A DNA stretch of 28,002 nucleotides from Prevotellaceae bacterium UBA4359 (GTDB taxonomy: Bacteria; Bacteroidota; Bacteroidia; Bacteroidales; Bacteroidaceae). Position numbers and translations under genes: made by a program. How positions within the stretch are numbered: position 1 is the stretch's first letter; every line of letters starts with the position of its first letter. Below, piece by piece: positions 22,114 to 28,002 of the stretch. The notes below the pieces were generated by a model. That model worked only from the letters and a program-made list of their open reading frames with translations, did not search any database and was not told the origin of the DNA. The DNA lies in the NCBI GenBank assembly GCA_002393555.1, contig DGSP01000018.1:2481-30482 (forward strand), written 5' to 3'.

Positions 22114-24719
22114 GACAGCATATCATCACACTCATCATCGCCCTGCTCGCCACCTTGGGAGTGAAAGCCCAGGTGACGGGGCGAGTCATCGACAGCAAGA
22201 GCCGCGAACCGCTCGACTATGTGAACGTCTATTATGACGGCAAGAACGTGGGCGAGATGACCGACGAGGAGGGACGTTTCGTCATCAAGGAAGACAGCAC
22301 GTGGAAGGTGCTCACCGTCTCCACAATGGGCTATCAGACACAGACAGTCAGACTCAAGGACTTCGGACGGAACAAGGACCTCACCATCCGCCTCGCGCCA
22401 GAGCCGCAGACACTGACCGGAGTGACCGTGTCGGCCAAGAAGAAACGCTACAGCCGCAAGAACAATCCAGCCGTGGAACTGATGAAGAAGGTGATAGCCA
22501 ACAAGCGGCGGAGCGACCTGCGGGCCAAGGACTTCTTCACCTACACGAAATATGAGAAAATGACCTTCTCGCTCAACGAGGTGAGCGACAAGGTGTTCGA
22601 AGAAGGCGAATACAAACGTTTTGCCTTCCTCAAAGACCACGTGGAGCGTTCGCCCCAGACAGACAAACTCATCCTGCCACTCACGGTCGATGAGACACTC
22701 TCGGAGATATACTACAGAAAAGACCCCCACTCGGAAAAGCAAGTCATCAAGGGCGAAAGCAACAAGGGAGTGACCGAACTGGTGAACACGGGCGAAATCC
22801 TGACCACCACCCTGAAGGACATCTTCACCGATGTGGATATCTATGAAGAAGAGTGCCGCCTGCTGCAATACCCCTTCAAGTCGCCCATCGCCGACGGCGC
22901 CATCTCCTTCTACCGCTACTATCTGCAAGACACTCTCTTCATCGAGCAAGACCGTGTGGTCGATGTCGGCTTCCTGCCCAACAACCAGCAGGACTTCGGC
23001 TTCTCCGGCCACCTCTACATCCTCCTCACCCCCGACTCCACCTTCCAGGTGCGGCGTGTGGAACTCAGCATTCCGCGCCGCAGCGACGTGAACTTCGTGG
23101 AGAACATGCTCATAGCGCAGGACTTTGAGGTGCTGGAGAGCGGCGACCGCATCGCTTCGACCAACGACATGCTGGTGGAACTGCAACTGAGCAAATGGCT
23201 GGGCAAGTTTCAGGTGCAGCGCGTCACGCGTCTGAGCAACGTGAGTTTCGCCCCCATCCCACGCTCCCTCTTCAAAAACATCAAGGGAAACACCCTGCGC
23301 GAACCAGATGCATCGATGCACGACGAGGCATTCTGGAACGAATACCGACAGGTGAAACTCACCTCGTCCGAGAGCAAGATGGACAGTTTTCTCGACCGCC
23401 TCACCCACGTCAAAGGCTTCAAGTATGTGCTTTTCGGCTTCAAGGCCCTGGTGGAAAACTTTGTGGAAACAGGCGACTCGCTCCACCCCAACCTCGTCGA
23501 TATTGGCCCAGTGAACACCATCATCTCGGCCAACCACTACGACGGCCTCCGGCTGCGCGCCTCGGCACACACCACCGCCAACCTCTCCCCCCACCTCTTT
23601 GCCGACGCCTACGTGGCCTACGGCACCAAAACCCGGCAGGTCTATTGGAAAGGCATGCTCACCTACGCCTTCAACAAGAAAGCCTACCTGCCCCGTGAGT
23701 TTCCACAACACAACCTCTCCATCTACTGGTGGGACGACATCATCTCGCCCTTCGACCGCTTTGTGCCCACCGACAAGGACAACATGTTCACCGCCTTCCA
23801 CGCATCGAAGGTGGACCAATACCACCACACCCGCGAACTGCACATCGACTACACCCGCGAACTGGAACAGGGCATCAAACTCAACGCACAGTTCACACGC
23901 ACACGCAACCACCCCGTCGATGCCCTCTTCTACCAACGGCTGGACGGCACAGGCACACCCACCAACGACCCCACCCGATGGCAGTCGGGCATCACCACCA
24001 CCGAGTTCAAAGTGGGCATCACCTACGAGCCCAACGTCACCTACGTCAACACCAAACAACGCCGCGTGAAAGTGAACCACGACGCCCCCATCCTCTCCTT
24101 CAGTTACACACGCGGCATCAACGGATTTCTCGGAGGAGAATACAACTACAACGTGACCGAAGCAGGCATCTACAAACGTTTCTGGCTCGGACAGTTCGGC
24201 AAGTTCGATGCCAACGTGAAGGTGGGCGCACAATGGAACAAAGTGCCATTTCCACTGCTCATCCACCCTGCCGCCAACGCCTCCTACATCATCGAAGACA
24301 ACACCTTCCACCTCCTCTCCAACCTCGAATTTCTCAACGACCGCTATGCCTTCCTCTTTGCCGAGTGGGACCTCAACGGCTGGCTCTTCAACCGCATTCC
24401 CCTCTTGAAAAAACTCAAGTGGCGCGAATGCCTCGGTGTCAACGTGCTCTGGGGACAACTCACCGACCGCAACAACCCCGCCACGCTGAACTACTCCGAC
24501 CCCGCCCTCTTCTACTTTCCCGGCCACTTCCGCGCCGACGGCACCTACGAGCAGAACACCGTCTGCATGAACCCCAACAAACCCTACATCGAGTGGCGCG
24601 TCGGCATCCACAACATCTTCAAACTCATCGAGATTGACTACGTCCGCCGCCTCACCTATCAGGGCAACCCCAACACCAACCGATGGGGCATCCGCTTCAA
24701 AGTCCGCATGACATTCTGA
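22110..24719 (+). CDS. DUF5686-family outer-membrane protein with carboxypeptidase-regulatory-like domain
   Basis: This 869-residue protein starts with a signal peptide (MRQHIITLIIALLATLGVKAQ). A carboxypeptidase-D regulatory-like beta-sandwich follows at ~22-105 (VTGRVIDSKSREPLDYVNVYYDG...GEMTDEEGRFVIKE), as at the N-terminus of many Bacteroidota outer-membrane proteins. The rest matches DUF5686: a periplasmic segment (PAVELMKKVIANKRR...) then a C-terminal half with alternating aromatic strands ending in GIRFKVRMTF, a terminal Phe typical of beta-barrels. There is no TonB plug, so it is not a SusC-type transporter. Function is unknown. It is the last gene of the packed series, overlaps the HAD gene by 4 bases and is followed by a strong hairpin. 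The opposite strand is also open for almost all of its length, a consequence of G+C-rich codons. Confidence 0.88.
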   Translation: MRQHIITLIIALLATLGVKAQVTGRVIDSKSREPLDYVNVYYDGKNVGEMTDEEGRFVIKEDSTWKVLTVSTMGYQTQTVRLKDFGRNKDLTIRLAPEPQTLTGVTVSAKKKRYSRKNNPAVELMKKVIANKRRSDLRAKDFFTYTKYEKMTFSLNEVSDKVFEEGEYKRFAFLKDHVERSPQTDKLILPLTVDETLSEIYYRKDPHSEKQVIKGESNKGVTELVNTGEILTTTLKDIFTDVDIYEEECRLLQYPFKSPIADGAISFYRYYLQDTLFIEQDRVVDVGFLPNNQQDFGFSGHLYILLTPDSTFQVRRVELSIPRRSDVNFVENMLIAQDFEVLESGDRIASTNDMLVELQLSKWLGKFQVQRVTRLSNVSFAPIPRSLFKNIKGNTLREPDASMHDEAFWNEYRQVKLTSSESKMDSFLDRLTHVKGFKYVLFGFKALVENFVETGDSLHPNLVDIGPVNTIISANHYDGLRLRASAHTTANLSPHLFADAYVAYGTKTRQVYWKGMLTYAFNKKAYLPREFPQHNLSIYWWDDIISPFDRFVPTDKDNMFTAFHASKVDQYHHTRELHIDYTRELEQGIKLNAQFTRTRNHPVDALFYQRLDGTGTPTNDPTRWQSGITTTEFKVGITYEPNVTYVNTKQRRVKVNHDAPILSFSYTRGINGFLGGEYNYNVTEAGIYKRFWLGQFGKFDANVKVGAQWNKVPFPLLIHPAANASYIIEDNTFHLLSNLEFLNDRYAFLFAEWDLNGWLFNRIPLLKKLKWRECLGVNVLWGQLTDRNNPATLNYSDPALFYFPGHFRADGTYEQNTVCMNPNKPYIEWRVGIHNIFKLIEIDYVRRLTYQGNPNTNRWGIRFKVRMTF

Positions 24720-24734
24720 CCTCACCCACACAAA

Positions 24735-24766
24735 AAAGGCTTTGCCGACCGGGCAAAGCCTTTCAA
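24735..24766 (+). terminator. Terminator of the rlmN-DUF5686 series
   Basis: A perfect 12-bp stem (24735-24746 with 24752-24763, loop of 5) starts 15 bases after the DUF5686 stop; its last three stem bases are T. It may work in both directions because the opposite strand ends in TTTTTTG. Confidence 0.85.
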
Positions 24767-24871
24767 TCCCCTACCATAACTGATGCCACTTGCGCATTTG
24801 TTGTTGCAGCAGATGTAGCCTGAGACATCCATGTCCCCAAATGGTTTGCAGGTCTCATTTTGGGAACAATT

Positions 24872-24913
24872 AACCCACTGACAATCGGCATTGGTGCTGA
24901 AAATCAGTGGGTT
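24872..24913 (-). terminator. Hairpin downstream of hsdR
   Basis: A 10-bp inverted repeat (AACCCACTGA at 24872-24881 and TCAGTGGGTT at 24904-24913) with a 22-base loop begins 6 bases after the hsdR stop. The loop is long and only AATTGTT follows on the minus strand, so termination is plausible and not proven. The rest of 24767-24919 holds another imperfect inverted repeat (CCCCAAAT at 24836-24843 and ATTTTGGG at 24857-24864) and no gene. Confidence 0.5.
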
Positions 24914-24919
24914 TATTTG

Positions 24920-27900
24920 TTATATCGACAACTTGCTCACTGCAGCCTGAAATACCCTCGCATTCACAAAGTTCTGGAAGTCTGGATTAGCGAAGTACGT
25001 TTGCACGAACTCCGTCTTCTCTTCAAGCATTCCGGCAACAATGTTGATGATGTCATCATTGAAAGTTATCTGTGCTACTTGCTTGTCACCATTGCGGACA
25101 GCATTGACGAAATCAACGCTAGTGGCAATACGAGCAGGAAGTTCCTCTATCTGTCGTTGTACCTCGTCACGGTTTTTCCATTCGATGTTGCCATAAGTAT
25201 CGTTGAAGTCTTTCACAATGCTTGACAGTGCATCCATTTCTGGCTGTGGCTTACCACCTCCTGTACCTACAGGAATAGGTTTGACGGAAGTGTCCTCATT
25301 TTCCAGTACAATAGACCGTTCTTCTTCCTTGACGATGCGATACTTGTCAAAGTCAATGTTATCAAGAAGTCCATCTGTATTGTCATCAATCTTTAATTTT
25401 GGCAATTTCTTAACCAGTAGCGAATAGAAGACATATTGCTTCTCCCATTCTGGACTCTCGTATGGCATGATAGCAGAGAAGTAAGGATAGCAACGATTGA
25501 AGTTCTTGATAGCACTCTTGCACTTGATCTGTTCATCCTCATTCAGTTCTTCCTTAAAGCGAACAACAACGGCATCAATAACAGAGTCTATCTTCGGACG
25601 GTCTTCGTCTGTACCCATCAGTTTGAGGGTTGCTACAGTGTCAACGTCATTCTGGGTATAGAAGTTGAAGCCCTCAATGGTTTCAGTAAGGTCATTAAGT
25701 TTGTTGACATCCGACTCGCCTGCAAGGATAGTTGTCTTGTAGTATCGCTGGAACGCCTGGCGAATCATCTCTGGGTCATTGGCGAAATCAAGTACAAAAG
25801 TGTCCTGCTTTTTGGGGTGACAACGATTAAGACGTGAAAGGGTCTGCACAGCCTTCAGGTCACTAATCTGCTTATCTACATACATCGTGTGCAACAGAGG
25901 CTGGTCGTAACCAGTCTGGAACTTATCTGCCACAATCAGGAAACGATAAGGTTCTTGCTCGATGCGCTGTTCTATCTCGGCAGATGGGAAGCCGTTGAGT
26001 TCTGCTTCCGTAACGACCTTGCCGTTGATCACCTTATCTGTGAATGCCACAATAGCCTTGAATGGACTGTTCCGCTCTTCAAGCATACGAGTGATTACCT
26101 TATAGAATTCGATGGCACGCTCGATGCTGCTGGTTATCACCATGGCACGAGCATGACCACCAATCTTCATATATACCTTCTTGCAGAAGTGCTCAACAAT
26201 GATTTCGGCCTTCTTCTCAATCGTTTCCGGCTGACGTTCCACGTAAGAGCGAATCTTGCCAAGTGCTTTCTTCTTATCGTACTCAGGATCGTCTTCAACA
26301 GACTTTAGTACACGATAATAAGAAGAATAAGGTGTATAGTTTTTAAGCACATCCAAGATGAAACCCTCCTCGATGGCCTGCTTCATTGTATATTCATGGA
26401 ATGGAATGTACAAAGGATCTTCACCAATGCGCTCAACTTTATCACCGAACATTTCCAGGGTCTTGTTCTTTGGCGTTGCAGTAAAAGCATAGTAGTTGGC
26501 ATTCTTGGCCATCTTCCTTCCCTTGATGATTCTATGAATCTTGTCCTCAATGTCTTCTGGCTCACCATAAGAATCTTCAAAACCTTCCGCAGCCATCGTT
26601 GGATAGCCATCGTCCTCTGTTGTAGAGCCTGTGTTCAAAGGTATGACAGGTGTAGCATTTCCAGAGATACCTGTCGCAAGGTTTGCCGACAGCGAACCAT
26701 TCTGGCTGCTATGTGCCTCGTCAATGATGATGGCAAAACGCTTGTCTTTCAGTGAACTGCCTATTTCATCAAGGATGAATGAGAACTTGAAAATGGTAGA
26801 GATAATGATCTTCTTACCGCCAGTCAACAACTCACGCAATGTTCCTGACTTATCTGCCCACCCCACGAGGTTGCTCAGACGCTGGAAGGCATTGATGTTG
26901 TCGCGTATCTGCTTGTCGAGGTTTACACGGTCGGTCACCACGATAATGCTGTCAAAGAATGGCTCCTGATTGGGTTGAAGCAAGGTGACGAGTTGGTAGG
27001 CCAGCCAAGTGATGGAGTTCGACTTACCACTTCCTGCACTATGCTGAATGAGGAATCTTCTGCCGATGGGCGACATCCTTGTGACATGAAGCAACGACCT
27101 GACTGCATCCAACTGGTGATAGCGAGGCCAGATGACGGTTTCTTTCACCTTGTGGGTCTTTTTGTCTTCGTTTGTTATCACCTGTGCAAAGTTCTCAATG
27201 ATATTCGAGAGCGTTGGTTTAGTCAATATGTCCTTCCACAGATAAGAGGTCATGGTGTCACCCTCGATGACAGGATTGCCGGCACCGCCATTCACGCCGC
27301 AGTTAAACGGCAGGAACCAGGAATCCTTTCCTTCCAAAGTAGTACACATCCATACCTGGCAGTCATCCAGTGCAAAGTGAACGGCACAACGTTTTTTCTG
27401 CAATAGCAGTTCCTTCGGGTCACGGTCTGTACGATACTGCATGATGGCATTCTCGTAGGTCTGCCCTGTGTAATTGTTCTTCAACTCAAAGGTGGCAAGT
27501 GGCAAGCCATTGATGAACACCACAAAGTCTATCTCGTTGGTATTCACCTTCGAGTACATCACCTGACGGATAACTCCGAAGATGTTATGTCCGTAGGCAA
27601 CTTTTGCACTTGGGTTCAGTTCTGACGGCAACGGATAGTACAGGTCAAAGGTCGAGCCGTTGAACTTATATCCCTTGCGCAGTACGTCAGTCACACCACG
27701 CTTGGTTATCTCGTTACTCAAACGAGTGAAGAACTTCAGTCGTTCACTTGGCGATGCGAAACACATTGACTGCTCAACCTTTTCTGGCTGAGTTTCAGTG
27801 ACGAATCGTTCCACCCACTTGTCAACAAGCGCAAAGTCCTTGTTGAAAGCGTGGGGAGTCTCCTGCTCGTAACCATTGTGCTGCACGAGCCAATCGACGA

Positions 27901-27934
27901 TTATTTTTTCGAGTCCTGTTTCTGATGTGTCCAT
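24920..27934 (-). CDS. hsdR: Type I restriction enzyme, R (HsdR) subunit
   Basis: This 1004-residue protein has the standard HsdR order. The N-terminal nuclease domain has the (D/E)xK pattern D136...E150-L-K152 (NEIDFVVFINGLPLATFELKN). Helicase motifs follow: Walker A HSAGSGKSNS (~298-307), DEAH (405-408, IIIDEAHSSQ), the AFTATPKNKT motif III region, and DKFQTGYDQPLL...QTLSRLNR for motifs V and VI. The helical C-terminal region would bind the methylase core. HsdR cleaves unmodified DNA after ATP-driven translocation, and only in complex with HsdM and HsdS. Neither is in the window; they would be expected upstream on the minus strand, beyond 28002, or elsewhere. The ATG at 27932-27934 agrees with a possible -7 box at 27966-27974. 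Composition is AT-richer than the core series, in line with transfer. Confidence 0.93.
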   Translation of the reverse strand: MDTSETGLEKIIVDWLVQHNGYEQETPHAFNKDFALVDKWVERFVTETQPEKVEQSMCFASPSERLKFFTRLSNEITKRGVTDVLRKGYKFNGSTFDLYYPLPSELNPSAKVAYGHNIFGVIRQVMYSKVNTNEIDFVVFINGLPLATFELKNNYTGQTYENAIMQYRTDRDPKELLLQKKRCAVHFALDDCQVWMCTTLEGKDSWFLPFNCGVNGGAGNPVIEGDTMTSYLWKDILTKPTLSNIIENFAQVITNEDKKTHKVKETVIWPRYHQLDAVRSLLHVTRMSPIGRRFLIQHSAGSGKSNSITWLAYQLVTLLQPNQEPFFDSIIVVTDRVNLDKQIRDNINAFQRLSNLVGWADKSGTLRELLTGGKKIIISTIFKFSFILDEIGSSLKDKRFAIIIDEAHSSQNGSLSANLATGISGNATPVIPLNTGSTTEDDGYPTMAAEGFEDSYGEPEDIEDKIHRIIKGRKMAKNANYYAFTATPKNKTLEMFGDKVERIGEDPLYIPFHEYTMKQAIEEGFILDVLKNYTPYSSYYRVLKSVEDDPEYDKKKALGKIRSYVERQPETIEKKAEIIVEHFCKKVYMKIGGHARAMVITSSIERAIEFYKVITRMLEERNSPFKAIVAFTDKVINGKVVTEAELNGFPSAEIEQRIEQEPYRFLIVADKFQTGYDQPLLHTMYVDKQISDLKAVQTLSRLNRCHPKKQDTFVLDFANDPEMIRQAFQRYYKTTILAGESDVNKLNDLTETIEGFNFYTQNDVDTVATLKLMGTDEDRPKIDSVIDAVVVRFKEELNEDEQIKCKSAIKNFNRCYPYFSAIMPYESPEWEKQYVFYSLLVKKLPKLKIDDNTDGLLDNIDFDKYRIVKEEERSIVLENEDTSVKPIPVGTGGGKPQPEMDALSSIVKDFNDTYGNIEWKNRDEVQRQIEELPARIATSVDFVNAVRNGDKQVAQITFNDDIINIVAGMLEEKTEFVQTYFANPDFQNFVNARVFQAAVSKLSI

Positions 27935-27965
27935 AGTGATAAACTCTTTGTTGTTAAGTAACTAC

Positions 27966-27974
27966 ACAAAATTA
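27966..27974 (-). promoter_or_regulatory. Possible promoter -7 box of hsdR
   Basis: TAATTTTGT on the minus strand matches TAnnTTTG, about 32 bases before the hsdR ATG. No -33 element is seen, so hsdR might also be transcribed from a gene beyond the window edge. Confidence 0.35.
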
Positions 27975-28002
27975 TCTTATACAATGATGTCTCTTCTCTT
28001 CG

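Noticed and set aside
22095..24731. An 878-codon open frame on the minus strand across the DUF5686 gene
   Set aside because: It is an antisense shadow of G+C-rich codons. The plus-strand protein has a signal peptide, recognised domains and operon overlap; the minus-strand product is a Val/Gly/His/Glu-rich string with no recognisable domain.
24767..24919. tRNA gene or attachment site at the edge of the hsdR segment
   Set aside because: No cloverleaf or T-loop consensus is visible; only inverted repeats are seen.

Overview
The window comes from a member of the phylum Bacteroidota, most likely order Bacteroidales and close to Prevotella/Segatella. Three things support this. Many genes are preceded by the Bacteroidota-type -7 box TAnnTTTG (for example 4893-4901, 6376-6384, 7865-7873, 12703-12711, 13229-13237, 13677-13685). 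Several proteins belong to families typical of Bacteroidales (DUF5686, DUF4837, DUF6078, fimbrillin-like lipoproteins, short MKK.Y..P peptides). Translation starts lack strong Shine-Dalgarno sequences. Genus-level placement is inference.

Region 1 (about 1-4900, mostly minus strand) is accessory. It holds a tandemly duplicated PIN-domain toxin/antitoxin cassette (635-1435 and 1528-2341) next to a 71-codon ORF, then a two-gene surface unit (a short acidic peptide and a fimbrillin-like lipoprotein). Upstream of that unit is a strongly folded, promoter-driven RNA of about 340 nt (4548-4887) that is either a stand-alone non-coding RNA or a long regulated leader.

Region 2 (5039-12711, minus strand) starts with the housekeeping gene rarA and its terminator and continues as a compact, AT-rich defence island: DUF5131 plus a frameshifted three-Cys-motif partner TcmP (both bounded by 18-bp direct repeats that carry a promoter box), AbiH, a BsuBI/PstI-type restriction-modification pair and an autoinhibited Fic protein. 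A DUF6078 gene (12770-13204) follows. At the far right edge the minus strand carries the HsdR subunit of a type I restriction enzyme (24920-27934), whose partner genes are not in the window.

Region 3 (13677-24766, plus strand) is GC-rich core DNA. After an intergenic stretch with two 4-copy arrays of about 23 bp come glyA and a tightly packed series: rlmN, a DUF4837 lipoprotein, a pdxA homologue, a flippase-like membrane protein, an ATP-grasp protein, a CDP-alcohol phosphatidyltransferase, a HAD phosphatase and a DUF5686 outer-membrane protein. Four junctions in this series are ATGA overlaps, and the series ends in a clear terminator. The flippase/ATP-grasp/CDP-alcohol transferase/HAD block looks like a pathway for making and moving a modified phospholipid head group. 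This is inferred from family membership and gene packing.

The observations most worth following are: the PdxA homologue that has lost two of three expected metal-ligand histidines plus other catalytic-site residues; the direct-repeat-bounded TcmP/DUF5131 cassette; the structured RNA before the peptide/lipoprotein unit; the mosaic duplication of the PIN cassette; and the possible lipid head-group cluster.
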